DNA of 34,667 nt. Source: Nitrospiraceae bacterium. Lineage in GTDB: Bacteria > Nitrospirota > Nitrospiria > Nitrospirales > Nitrospiraceae. This document shows, piece after piece, positions 1-6,984 of this stretch (positions within the stretch are counted from its first letter, which is position 1; every line of letters starts with the position of its first letter). The position numbers and the translations under genes were made by a program. Location of the stretch: positions 1 to 34,667 of the forward strand of contig CAKKRK010000238.1 in NCBI GenBank assembly GCA_919902665.1. The letters run 5' to 3'. The notes under the pieces are model-generated. The model made no database searches. It had not been told where the DNA came from and saw only the letters and a program-made list of their open reading frames with translations.

Positions 1-147
1 AAACCGGCAAAATAGCTCGATCACTTGTTGGTAGGTGTGACAGTCGCAGTTGTAGGCGACGACACGAGACTCAAATCCGGTTCCCGAACCGACTTGTACG
101 TCTTCGGTGATGTCGGGAATCGTCTGTGGTATGGCAGGTGTCGGCAT
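1..147 (-). CDS. ClpS-like Clp protease adaptor, N-terminal part (runs off window)
   Basis: An open minus-strand frame runs from an ATG at 147 to the window edge, giving 49 residues. After a flexible N-terminus of about 27 residues it reads SRVVAYNCDCHTYQQVIELF. That resembles the first strand and helix of ClpS adaptors, where a V-x-x-Y/L-N-D-x-x-T-x-x-x-V pattern is usual. ClpS delivers N-degron substrates to ClpAP. Here the usual N-D pair reads N-C-D, so this may be a divergent ClpS-like paralogue. No strong Shine-Dalgarno precedes the ATG. The gene lies downstream of the small gene at 216-428 on the same strand. The call rests on a short fragment. Confidence 0.5.
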   Translation of the reverse strand, partial: MPTPAIPQTIPDITEDVQVGSGTGFESRVVAYNCDCHTYQQVIELFCRF

Positions 148-215
148 GGAGCGGAGTTTCTAGCAGGCCTGGAAGATACAGTTCAACTCTGGGTCGCTGG
201 GCCTCATGCAGGGGC

Positions 216-428
216 TTAGGCTTTATCCATATCAATCACTTCGGTTGCATCCCATAAGTTTTTCAGCTCAGCATCAGCCAAATCCTTTTCACGATCCGCT
301 TCTGTTTCTTCTCCGAAGCTTTTTCGTGGGGGTGTCGCTGTGGCGCCCGTGAACCTGTCCTCAGCCACCGAGGCGGTGGTTGTCTGGGGGCGCCGCCGTT
401 TTTTCGACGGATCCATATTCACCGGCAT
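216..428 (-). CDS. small charged hypothetical protein (70 aa)
   Basis: The frame is open further upstream. I chose the ATG at 428 because it is preceded by a clear GGAGG six bases upstream. The product starts MPVNMDPSKKRRRP, is very hydrophilic, and ends in an acidic helix-like stretch (EADREKDLADAELKNLW). There is no signal peptide, membrane segment or cysteine motif. I do not recognise the family. It is likely cytosolic and sits between the ClpS-like fragment and hemW, all on the minus strand. A Lys/Arg patch followed by an acidic helix could suit a nucleic-acid- or protein-binding role, but that is a guess. Confidence 0.55.
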   Translation of the reverse strand: MPVNMDPSKKRRRPQTTTASVAEDRFTGATATPPRKSFGEETEADREKDLADAELKNLWDATEVIDMDKA

Positions 429-567
429 GAGATTCCTCCGAATAGCTCCAGTAGTCTTCTCTAATTGCGACCGTCTTGTCAATCAGGGGTAGAGACTCAA
501 GAGCTGGAAAGAGGGTGAGTATCACGGCCGTGCAGTTATGTTCGATGTACCTATTTCCATGGCCCAC

Positions 568-1698
568 TTAGAACAGTTGCTCCGCTACCGTATCAGCGTA
601 GCGCCGTCCTAAGGAAGTCAGTCGTACTCGATCGCGATCGGCATCGAGCAGGCCTTTCGCGACAAGTTCGTCGATCTGATGATCTCGTTCCGCAGCCGTG
701 ATGGTCTTTCGAGGGACCCCACGAAGAAGGCGCAGGCCAAATACAAGGGCATCTCGCTGGCGCTCGGATGCCGAGAGGATTGTCCGGTCGGTCATCGGCA
801 GATGATTGTCGTTCAAGCATGCCGTATAGGCCTCGAGATCTGCAATATTTCCAAACCGGATTCCATGGAGATAGGACTGTGCGCTTGGGCCGAGTCCAAG
901 ATACTCGCCACCGGTCCAGTAGAGAAGGTTATGGCGACAAGCATAGTCGGGTTTGGCATAGTTGGAAATTTCGTAGCGGGAAAATCCTGCGTTGGCAAGA
1001 AAATGCTCTGCTGCGGATTCCATGTCAAGCTGAAGCATGTCGTCAGGTGGCAGGACAAGATTCCGAGCGATGTCCTGGGCAAGCCTGGTTCCCTCCTCAA
1101 TGGTGAGGGCATAACAGGAAATATGCGATGGAGTCAGCGTCATGAGCGATTCCAAGGTGTGTATCCACCCCTGCAATGATTGGCCTGGGAGCCCATACAT
1201 CAGATCGAGGTTGATATTTTTGAATCCGGCACGGTGCGCAGCCTGAACCGCGGCCGCCGTATCCTGCACTTGTCCAAACCGGCCAATGGAGGCGAAATCC
1301 TTGTCCGTCATGGATTCCGCTCCAAAGCTGATCCGATTAAATCCGGCATCAGCCAAGACTGTGAGATCTCCTTCTGTGACGGAAGAGGGGTGTGCCTCCA
1401 CCGTGATCTCTGTCGTGGGGTTGGTCGGCCAGGTCTCTCGAATCAGGGTCAGAAGCGTGGCCAGCTGATTGGCTGGGAGGGACGTCGGTGTTCCGCCACC
1501 GAAGTAGATGCTCTGCAGGGCGCGGCCATTCAGGGAGTCTTGCCGGCGGTGGAGTGCAATTTCTTGGATGAGGGCGGAGTGAAACCGTGCCATCGGATCT
1601 GGTCGAGCAATTTCGAGGTAGAAGGCGCAAAAGTGGCAACGGCGGTGGCAAAAGGGGATATGAACATACAGACCGAGGTTGTTGTCCGAAGGACTCAT
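568..1698 (-). CDS. hemW: HemW-like radical SAM protein (heme chaperone)
   Basis: 376 residues, the usual length of HemW. The N-terminus has the radical-SAM cluster motif C17-x3-C21-x2-C24 in the context YVHIPFCHRRCHFCAF, followed by FGGGTPTSLP (SAM-binding GGG-T-P) and the conserved FGAES and YGLPGQ segments. A C-terminal HemW domain (RHNLLYWTGGEYLGLGPSAQ) is present. HemW proteins were long annotated as oxygen-independent coproporphyrinogen oxidase, but they bind and transfer heme. The CxxxCxxC-x-F signature with a following Cys-free tail fits HemW rather than HemN. The start ATG overlaps the stop of the upstream 90-residue gene (ATGA at 1695-1698), so the two are probably translationally coupled. 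Confidence 0.88.
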   Translation of the reverse strand: MSPSDNNLGLYVHIPFCHRRCHFCAFYLEIARPDPMARFHSALIQEIALHRRQDSLNGRALQSIYFGGGTPTSLPANQLATLLTLIRETWPTNPTTEITVEAHPSSVTEGDLTVLADAGFNRISFGAESMTDKDFASIGRFGQVQDTAAAVQAAHRAGFKNINLDLMYGLPGQSLQGWIHTLESLMTLTPSHISCYALTIEEGTRLAQDIARNLVLPPDDMLQLDMESAAEHFLANAGFSRYEISNYAKPDYACRHNLLYWTGGEYLGLGPSAQSYLHGIRFGNIADLEAYTACLNDNHLPMTDRTILSASERQRDALVFGLRLLRGVPRKTITAAERDHQIDELVAKGLLDADRDRVRLTSLGRRYADTVAEQLF

Positions 1699-1967
1699 CG
1701 TTTCAGCGAGATGGGAAGAGGTCGTGAGAAATCCTTGGCCAATACGATTTCGATTTCATCCGCTGGTGATACGCCTCGGTTGCGGATGTGTGATGTCCAA
1801 CCGTCGTGCTTGCGGAGCGACTCAAAGACGGATTTAAGTAGTTGCGGTTTGATCCGGGCTTCCCATTCCTGTAGCCAATTGCGTTCATCTTCGTCTCCGG
1901 TATAGTCCTCCGGAAACGAGGCTTCCAGGGTGAAGCGAAGCGCAAACGTTTTGTCTTCCTGGTACAT
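1695..1967 (-). CDS. small hypothetical protein coupled to hemW
   Basis: 90 residues, soluble, starting MYQEDKTFALRF. It contains an acidic and aromatic middle (PEDYTGDEDERNWLQEW) and a C-terminal strand-rich part (ADEIEIVLAK). No recognised domain and no signal peptide. Its stop overlaps the hemW start in an ATGA, indicating one transcript with hemW. The start lies about 70 bases from the divergently transcribed FmdB-type gene, so both promoters share that gap. Function unknown. Confidence 0.7.
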   Translation of the reverse strand: MYQEDKTFALRFTLEASFPEDYTGDEDERNWLQEWEARIKPQLLKSVFESLRKHDGWTSHIRNRGVSPADEIEIVLAKDFSRPLPISLKR

Positions 1968-1980
1968 ATGTTCCCTGTCG

Positions 1981-2010
1981 TTGCGATTCAGTCTCGGGTG
2001 ATTTTATAAT
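1981..2010 (+). promoter_or_regulatory. sigma-70-type promoter for the FmdB-type gene
   Basis: TTGCGA at 1981-1986 and a perfect TATAAT at 2005-2010 are separated by 18 bases. Transcription would start near 2017, about 23 bases before the ATG at 2040, leaving room for the GGAG at 2025-2028. The call is by motif only. Confidence 0.6.
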
Positions 2011-2039
2011 GGTCTCAGTAAACGAAGGAGTCCTCAGCT

Positions 2040-2264
2040 ATGCCTATCTTCGAATATGTGTGCGGTGAATGCAATCACCGTTTTGAGCTGCTGATCCAGG
2101 GATCAGCAGAGGCTGCTTGTCCCCAATGCAAGACGAGCAAGGTTGATAAACAGTTTTCTGCCTTTGGAGTCGGGGGCACGACCAGCTGGCCGTCCTCAGT
2201 CAGCCCCGGCGAGTGCGGCAGCTGCGGCGATCCCCGCGGGCCTGGCGCCTGTTCGATGAATTGA
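2040..2264 (+). CDS. FmdB-family zinc ribbon protein
   Basis: 74 residues. It opens MPIFEYVCGECNHRFELL and continues with ACPQCKTSKVDKQFSAFG, the standard FmdB/putative regulatory zinc ribbon with two CxxC knuckles (Cys8/Cys11 and about Cys29/Cys32). The tail carries three further cysteines (GECGSCGDPRGPGACSMN), a Gly/Cys-rich end common in this family. The Zn site is probable; the biological role of the family is poorly defined. A GGAG lies about ten bases upstream of the start and a good sigma-70 promoter lies further upstream. The 108-residue gene follows after seven bases. Confidence 0.85.
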   Translation: MPIFEYVCGECNHRFELLIQGSAEAACPQCKTSKVDKQFSAFGVGGTTSWPSSVSPGECGSCGDPRGPGACSMN

Positions 2265-2271
2265 AGAGCCG

Positions 2272-2598
2272 ATGGCCACGCCAGATGAACAGGCGATGCA
2301 ACACGCGATTTCGAGCATCGCTCAATCCGATCCGCTGATCAAGCTGCTGCAGCAAGTGCGATTAGGCCGCATGAAGCCAACGGATGCGGGCTTGCGCGCC
2401 GTGACGGAATCTTGGCTCGGTACCTATGAAAAGGCTTTGGCCACGGATGGTCTGACTCATTCCGATCTGCGCCGGCTCAATCCAACTCCCCGGATGGCGG
2501 TCCTGATCGATGCTGGAGTACTCACCGACGATCATCAGGGCGTGATCTCTTTGAAGGACTCGTTTAATCGACTGCTGAGTCATGCTGGTAGTGAGTAG
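2272..2598 (+). CDS. hypothetical protein (108 aa)
   Basis: An all-helical-looking soluble protein beginning MATPDEQAMQHAISSIAQ. It has no signal peptide, transmembrane segment or cysteines. It starts seven bases after the FmdB-type gene, and its 3' end overlaps the next gene by 17 bases, so the three genes form a tight operon. The sequence VLIDAGVLTDDHQGVISLKD looks like a C-terminal winged or helix-turn segment, but I cannot assign a family. Confidence 0.7.
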   Translation: MATPDEQAMQHAISSIAQSDPLIKLLQQVRLGRMKPTDAGLRAVTESWLGTYEKALATDGLTHSDLRRLNPTPRMAVLIDAGVLTDDHQGVISLKDSFNRLLSHAGSE

Positions 2599-3274
2599 AT
2601 CTTTCACAGGTCTGCTGTCTTTTCTCCTCCTCTCAGGTCTGCTTCTTGTACCGTCTCCAATCCGATCGGAAGATGCAACCGGACTTCGCCAGCTGAGAAC
2701 CATTCCACTGACCAAACTTGATTCTCTTCTTCCCCCTGGGACACATGTTCTGATTGAGCGGAGCACCATCGAAGCGTTTCTTGTGGCTCTGGAGGGGGTG
2801 CCTCCCAATTGGGCCACAGTCTATGGCCAGGGTCACCATGATCCGGGACATGATGAGCGGCTCTTTAACCTGAATCGCGAGCGGGATGTCGCACGCGAGG
2901 GGAATCCTGTTCTGAATTGGCATATGGCATTCATCTGGCCTGGAGAATTGTCGCAATTCGATCCCGACACCAAGAGCTATACGGTGGCGGTCGGACCAGC
3001 GTTCAATGCAACAGGTTGGGGTATGGTCCGATTCAAGCCTGAGGAGTTCCCAAGTAATCTGCGCGTGAGGCCGAACAAGAAACTTGCCGGGTTGATCAGT
3101 CGAAGTCTCGCCAAACGTGAAAAAGCGGAAGTAGTCGTTGTGATGGTTGGTGGGCTGATTCCCACCGAGTCGATCATCTATGATTTCTCGCACGAGGAGG
3201 AAGGGGTTGGCCTCATCATGCCTGTGGTGAGGGTTGAACAGGTAGAGGTTGTCCTCAAACCGCACTCTCGCTGA
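2582..3274 (+). CDS. exported hypothetical protein (230 aa)
   Basis: The N-terminus MLVVSRSFTGLLSFLLLSGLLLVPSPIRS has a basic start, a hydrophobic core and a plausible cleavage site near residue 29, so the product is probably periplasmic. The mature part contains GHHDPGHDERLFNLNRERD, a His/Asp-rich loop, and later alternating strands ending VVRVEQVEVVLKP. I do not recognise the family, and the His/Asp cluster does not match a standard metal site. It is the last gene of the fmdB-type operon. A perfect palindrome follows immediately. Confidence 0.7.
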   Translation: MLVVSRSFTGLLSFLLLSGLLLVPSPIRSEDATGLRQLRTIPLTKLDSLLPPGTHVLIERSTIEAFLVALEGVPPNWATVYGQGHHDPGHDERLFNLNRERDVAREGNPVLNWHMAFIWPGELSQFDPDTKSYTVAVGPAFNATGWGMVRFKPEEFPSNLRVRPNKKLAGLISRSLAKREKAEVVVVMVGGLIPTESIIYDFSHEEEGVGLIMPVVRVEQVEVVLKPHSR

Positions 3275-3277
3275 TCT

Positions 3278-3305
3278 CTCTGAACTGTGAATTCACAGTT
3301 CAGAG
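3278..3305. terminator. 28-nt perfect palindrome between convergent genes
   Basis: A perfect 14+14 inverted repeat reads CTCTGAACTGTGAA then its complement. It starts three bases after the stop of the plus-strand gene and overlaps the TGA of the minus-strand gene at 3300. The position fits a bidirectional terminator. There is no U-tract on either side and no unpaired loop, so a protein-binding site or cruciform is also possible. Confidence 0.5.
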
Positions 3306-4235
3306 GTGTGAACGATATGAATTGACGGATGGAAGATGGGATCGTCTGTCAATACGCATCTTTTGCGCAACGAAAGCCCGTGCCGCTGGGACGGCTGTCC
3401 ATCGTACCCCAATCGCGATCGCTAGAGTGCGGAGGCTGGTAGCCGGTTTGAGCCATGACCCGCCACGCATGGCTTTGATCGCACCTCGAACCGGACCAGT
3501 GGGGTTCGTGAGCGGGGCGTTTTGATAGTAATTTGGGTCGTACCAGTCCTGCACCCATTCCGAGACATTACCGGCCATGCTGAGCAGGCCATACGGGCTT
3601 ACTGCCTGAGGAAAACTGTCGACTGGCATGGTCAGGACTTCTCCCTGTATTCCTTTTTCCTTGGCCAGACGAGCTCCCTCGCCGCTGCCCCAGAAGGCAT
3701 CCCAATCCGCTCCGCTTTGGAACGCGATCGTCCGTTGCGCCCAGTGGCTGGCACTGTTGGCTCTGGAAAAGTCCCAGTCGTTTCCCCAGGGGTAGCGTCG
3801 ATTGTCGGTCCCTCGTGCAGCCTTTTCCCATTCCGCTTCGGTCGGGAGGCGTTTCCCAGACCAGCGGCAGTAGGCGTCGGCATCCTCCCAGCTCACATTG
3901 ACGATGGGATGGTGTTCGATGCCCGGGATGGGACGATTGTTTGTCCAGAGCGTTGCGGCTTGGGTGGCGTTCGCTGGCGTGCGATGACCCGTTGCTTGCA
4001 CGAAGGCGGCGTAGGCTTCGTTGGTCACTTCGAATCGGTCAAGGAAATATCCACTGAGGAAAACCCGTCGTTCCGGACGTTCGTCAGGAAAGCCATCGCT
4101 TCCCTCGGGGCTCCCCATCGTAAACTCTCCTGAGGGAATCAGTGCCATGTCTGTGAGAATTTCAGCGCCTGTAACCGATGGGTGATGGCTGATGGCAAGG
4201 AAGAATACACACCAGGAGAGGAAGGCTCGGATCAT
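3300..4235 (-). CDS. exported FGE/SUMF1-like protein, probable C-terminal frameshift
   Basis: The start at 4235 overlaps the upstream stop (ATGA at 4232-4235) and gives a signal peptide, MIRAFLSWCVFFLAI. The rest is a formylglycine-generating-enzyme/sulfatase-modifying-factor fold: IPSGEFTMGS, PERRVFLSGYFLDRFEVTNE, VSWEDADAYCRWSGKRLPTEAEWEKAARG, YPWGN, MAGNVSEWVQDWYD, MRGGSW. Such proteins are often not true FGEs but structural or binding variants. After the SLRT segment this frame loses similarity. The next frame, ending at 3349, encodes DRDWGTMDSRPSGTGFRCAK, which carries the family's normal GFRC ending. A one-base frameshift near 3425 is therefore likely, either real or a sequencing error. 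The intact gene would end at 3349. It is co-transcribed with the PqqC-like gene. Confidence 0.8.
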   Translation of the reverse strand: MIRAFLSWCVFFLAISHHPSVTGAEILTDMALIPSGEFTMGSPEGSDGFPDERPERRVFLSGYFLDRFEVTNEAYAAFVQATGHRTPANATQAATLWTNNRPIPGIEHHPIVNVSWEDADAYCRWSGKRLPTEAEWEKAARGTDNRRYPWGNDWDFSRANSASHWAQRTIAFQSGADWDAFWGSGEGARLAKEKGIQGEVLTMPVDSFPQAVSPYGLLSMAGNVSEWVQDWYDPNYYQNAPLTNPTGPVRGAIKAMRGGSWLKPATSLRTLAIAIGVRWTAVPAARAFVAQKMRIDRRSHLPSVNSYRSHL

Positions 4236-4981
4236 GAGAGTTGCTTGATGCCACAGGCCCGAGCGACCGTATCGCGATAGTTCAACCACAGAGACAAGCT
4301 CTTTTTGACGCATGTCAGCACTGATTGCCGAAGCGCGGGTGGTGTGTGATTGAGGACCATGTCGTAGGCATCGTGTCGATGGCCTGCTTCAACCATCTGG
4401 TGGGCTCGAATGAGGTCCATTCGGCTTGGCGAAACTCCATGATACCGGACCAAGGGATGAAGGCTGATAATGGATTCGATATCTTCCGGATGTTTGTTCT
4501 CAGGAGGCGCAAGAATCTCCTTGCGATCCTTCACGCTACCTTCAACGAAGATGGTCAAGACCGCAGCGGCAATCACCCACTGGCGATGGCTCGACATGTG
4601 CTCCAGCCAGGTGCGATAGGTTCGGGCTGCGGGCAGCAGGCGGGCGCGTTCAAAATCCCGTCGGCGGAAGCCCAATCCTTCCATCATCGTCAGGAAAAGC
4701 TCAGGATGAGATTGCCCCAGTGAGAGCCCTCCGGTTTCTTCCTCATAGATGTTCTCTGCCAGCATATGGCGGACTGAAAGCGGGGGATTTGTTCCAAGGA
4801 TTCGTGATAAGAAGACGGGAAAGTCTCGAACATAGACGGCGTACTCATGCTGAAAGTGAGTTTTGAGCTGGGTTTTACTGCGTCGGCCGGAAGAAAAATG
4901 CTCCCAGGCCCAGTGATGCTTGTCGTCCATGACCCGGAGGAGCGCTTCAAGAAACGCTGATTTCTTCATGTGAGCAGGCAC
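4232..4981 (-). CDS. PqqC-like / heme-oxygenase-like fold protein
   Basis: 249 residues from a GTG start at 4981; an ATG at 4969 is a reasonable alternative. It is all-helical, with the TENA/PqqC/heme-oxygenase-like signature: an early KTHFQHEYAVYVRDFPVFLSR segment, then ENIYEEETGGLSLGQSHPELF, which supplies the clustered Glu/His ligands typical of this fold. A later VRYHGVSPSRMD segment follows. Known members include PqqC (a cofactor-free oxidase) and the iron-containing redox (HDO) enzymes. There are no other pqq genes nearby, so PQQ biosynthesis is not implied. An HDO-type diiron oxidase is as likely. It is coupled by ATGA overlap to the FGE-like gene. Confidence 0.75.
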   Translation of the reverse strand: MPAHMKKSAFLEALLRVMDDKHHWAWEHFSSGRRSKTQLKTHFQHEYAVYVRDFPVFLSRILGTNPPLSVRHMLAENIYEEETGGLSLGQSHPELFLTMMEGLGFRRRDFERARLLPAARTYRTWLEHMSSHRQWVIAAAVLTIFVEGSVKDRKEILAPPENKHPEDIESIISLHPLVRYHGVSPSRMDLIRAHQMVEAGHRHDAYDMVLNHTPPALRQSVLTCVKKSLSLWLNYRDTVARACGIKQLS

Positions 4982-4987
4982 GATGTC

Positions 4988-5017
4988 TTGCCTTCTTGGG
5001 TAGAGCGTCGTTACAAT
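4988..5017 (+). promoter_or_regulatory. candidate sigma-70-type promoter
   Basis: TTGCCT (4988-4993) and TACAAT (5012-5017) are 18 bases apart, placing a start near 5024, just upstream of the ATG at 5040. It lies in the 58-base divergent gap. The match is good but not perfect. Confidence 0.4.
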
Positions 5018-5039
5018 TCGGATTACAGAGTAACAGCTG

Positions 5040-5324
5040 ATGAATCCAATAACGATTCAGAATCCTGACGAAATCCTCACGGTGTTGGCCGACGTGACCC
5101 TTCGTGGGACGGGCTTTACGACCGAATCGCTACTCGACTACGTGTTAGAAGAGGGATTTACCGAACCAATCTTCCTCAATGCCAGTGGCGTGGATCCTAC
5201 CGCGTTCTTCAAGGGCCAACCGAATGCCTGGGCCATTTACCAGATCCGTGAGTGGAAGCGCGTGCTGACAGTCTCGGGTGGTCCGGGGCAGGAACGGCGC
5301 GCGCGAATTACAGAAACTCCGTAA
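5040..5324 (+). CDS. small hypothetical protein (94 aa)
   Basis: Begins MNPITIQNPDEILTVLADVT and continues with an alpha/beta-looking soluble sequence. It has no cysteines, membrane segment or known motif. It ends in a basic tail (QERRARITETP). It is divergent from the PqqC-like gene and followed on the same strand by the DUF2007 gene. Unknown function. Confidence 0.6.
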   Translation: MNPITIQNPDEILTVLADVTLRGTGFTTESLLDYVLEEGFTEPIFLNASGVDPTAFFKGQPNAWAIYQIREWKRVLTVSGGPGQERRARITETP

Positions 5325-5409
5325 CTCGTGTTCGAGTGTAAAGCGAGAGACGGCAAAGTGCAACCAATGGGCACGTTTCACGCATGAACGACCGATCGGC
5401 GGGCGGCTC

Positions 5410-5640
5410 ATGCGGATGATTCATCTTACCAATGCGCAAGACGTCGGCGAGCTCGCGATGATCAAGAGCTTGCTCGACGGCAACGGTATCGCCTACGTCG
5501 TCCACGGTGAACATGTCAGTAGCCTCTATCCGGGTGTGCCGTTCTTTGTCAGCCGGGTCATGGTCGATGTCTCTGATCAGGCGCGTGCCGAAGTCCTTCT
5601 GAGCCGGCTTCGACTGTCTATCCGGGAGACGTCAGCCTAA
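5410..5640 (+). CDS. DUF2007-family small protein
   Basis: 76 residues from the ATG at 5410; a second ATG at 5416 is possible. The sequence reads MIHLTNAQDVGELAMIKSLL, then GNGIAYVVHGEHVSSLYPG and VMVDVSDQARAEVLLSRL. This is the short ferredoxin-like fold of the DUF2007/putative signal-transducing family: it begins with a strand, then an EL-x-x-IKSLL helix, then a strand ending in a V-x-V-x-x-x-D/Q-x-x-x-A-x-x-LL helix. The frame is open further upstream, but that part shows no homology. The role of the family is not established. Confidence 0.7.
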   Translation: MRMIHLTNAQDVGELAMIKSLLDGNGIAYVVHGEHVSSLYPGVPFFVSRVMVDVSDQARAEVLLSRLRLSIRETSA

Positions 5641-5809
5641 CTGCAGCTGAATCACGCACAGTCGTCGTTCGCAAAGTCCGCTTCGCCCACGCCCAGCAAG
5701 GCCCTCGGCTTCGTCGCGAGGCGAGCGAGCGTAAGCACAACTGCGGCAGATGGGTTCATGACGGCCAGAGAGGAACGCTGACACACGAGGTAGACTGCCT
5801 GTTGGAGGG

Positions 5810-6250
5810 CTACGGCTGAATTTTTGGGTGCGGTTTTTCTGCGGGGAAATCGCGGGAGCGGCGTTCGCGCGAACCTTCGTACCATCCTCCCATCAGGGTC
5901 CCTTCCTCGAAGTAGAGGTAGCGGTGACGGACAATTGCCGAGCTTTCCCAATCTTCAAAAATCCATTCTTCTTGTCGTATTCCATCCTTGGTGAATGTCG
6001 TATTGATGGTCTGTGGTCCGCCCCAGGATTTCAGTACCTGTTCTTTGGTCATGCCAACCAGGACGCGGTGTTGTTCGATGTGCTTCTGGAAGTCCGGATC
6101 ACTAAGTTGAACGACCAGTGGCCAGACCACGACCATGAGGACAAATAGCACAAGCCCAACATAGATGATGATTCGGACCGGGCGGCGGCGAATGAACGAC
6201 GGTTCCTCAGTATTGGGATCAAGGGCAAGGGGTTGAGATTCAGTAGTCAT
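5810..6250 (-). CDS. membrane-anchored BamE/SmpA-like protein
   Basis: 146 residues from the ATG at 6250; an upstream GTG at 6289 is possible but gives an odd N-terminus. A cytoplasmic basic segment (SFIRRRPVR) precedes one transmembrane helix, IIIYVGLVLFVLMVVVWPLVV. Then comes a SmpA/OmlA-type domain: RVLVGMTKEQVLKSWGGPQTINTT, with the G-M-T-x-x-x-V-x-x-x-x-G-x-P signature, followed by paired strands (EEWIFEDW, RHRYLYFEEGTLMGG). BamE itself is a lipoprotein of the outer-membrane assembly machine. This version has a helix anchor instead, so it is a BamE-like domain in another setting. Confidence 0.7.
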   Translation of the reverse strand: MTTESQPLALDPNTEEPSFIRRRPVRIIIYVGLVLFVLMVVVWPLVVQLSDPDFQKHIEQHRVLVGMTKEQVLKSWGGPQTINTTFTKDGIRQEEWIFEDWESSAIVRHRYLYFEEGTLMGGWYEGSRERRSRDFPAEKPHPKIQP

Positions 6251-6405
6251 GGGGAGAAAAAATAGAATGCTAACAGCGTGGTTCCCCACGAGTCAAGGAA
6301 CGGCCAGTAATCTTCAATGAAATCATCGTGGTATGTGATGCGCTATACTTAATCAAGAGATTGCTGAGCGCTCCTGCAATATTTATGGTTACACGCAACA
6401 GCCAG

Positions 6406-6954
6406 ATGGTCATAAAGCTTCAAGATCTGATCCTATTGACGTGTCTGTGCATCATGCTCGGACAGGGGGTCTGCGCTGAGGCGTGGGCTACGACTATTTA
6501 TTCCTACATTGATGATCGCGGGGATCTTGTCTACACCGATTCCGCGGAAACAATTCCTGAAAAGTACCGCGCGAAAGTGAAGACGCATGAGCAGCCTGAT
6601 TCTGTTTCAAAAACTCCTTCCATGATGCAGTCGATGCAACAGAAGGTCAGAGAGCAAGCCAAGAATTATGGATGGAGTATGCCGTCGTTTCACTTCGCGA
6701 TGGAAGGTATGACACCGGCTCAATCCAAGATTGTGACCTATGCCGGCACCGCTGCGGTGGTCTTGTTGCTGCTGATGTACCTCAGCAAGAGCCAGTTCAT
6801 GCGGATGTTAGGATTGTGCCTCCTCATGGTGATTGGAATTGGAGCCCCGGTGCTGATCTATGTGAGTGATAGTGGTCCTATGGATGTCATGAAAAAGAAA
6901 GCCGTGTCGTCTGGACAAGTGCAGCAAGATCGACTTCAACAAGTCTCGCGGTAA
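6406..6954 (+). CDS. DUF4124-domain membrane protein
   Basis: From the ATG at 6406 the protein starts with a signal-like MVIKLQDLILLTCLCIMLGQG. Starts at 6385 or a GTG at 6328 are also open, and none has a clear ribosome site. The DUF4124 motif follows: IYSYIDDRGDLVYTDSAETIP, a short beta unit common in exported proteins. A Gln/Lys-rich linker (SMMQSMQQKVREQAK) leads to two hydrophobic helices (VTYAGTAAVVLLLLMYL and MLGLCLLMVIGIGAPVLIYV) and a polar tail. It probably sits in the inner membrane with the domain outside. It converges with the gene ending at 6985. Confidence 0.65.
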   Translation: MVIKLQDLILLTCLCIMLGQGVCAEAWATTIYSYIDDRGDLVYTDSAETIPEKYRAKVKTHEQPDSVSKTPSMMQSMQQKVREQAKNYGWSMPSFHFAMEGMTPAQSKIVTYAGTAAVVLLLLMYLSKSQFMRMLGLCLLMVIGIGAPVLIYVSDSGPMDVMKKKAVSSGQVQQDRLQQVSR

Positions 6955-6984
6955 GCCCCTCTCTTCCGGTATCTCTTTCAAATA

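Noticed and set aside
3522..4133. Plus-strand 203-codon frame opposite the FGE-like gene
   Set aside because: The minus-strand frame has clear family motifs; the plus frame is low-quality shadow sequence.
4232..4981. PQQ biosynthesis assignment (pqqC)
   Set aside because: No pqqA, B, D or E genes nearby, and the fold is shared by many unrelated oxidases.
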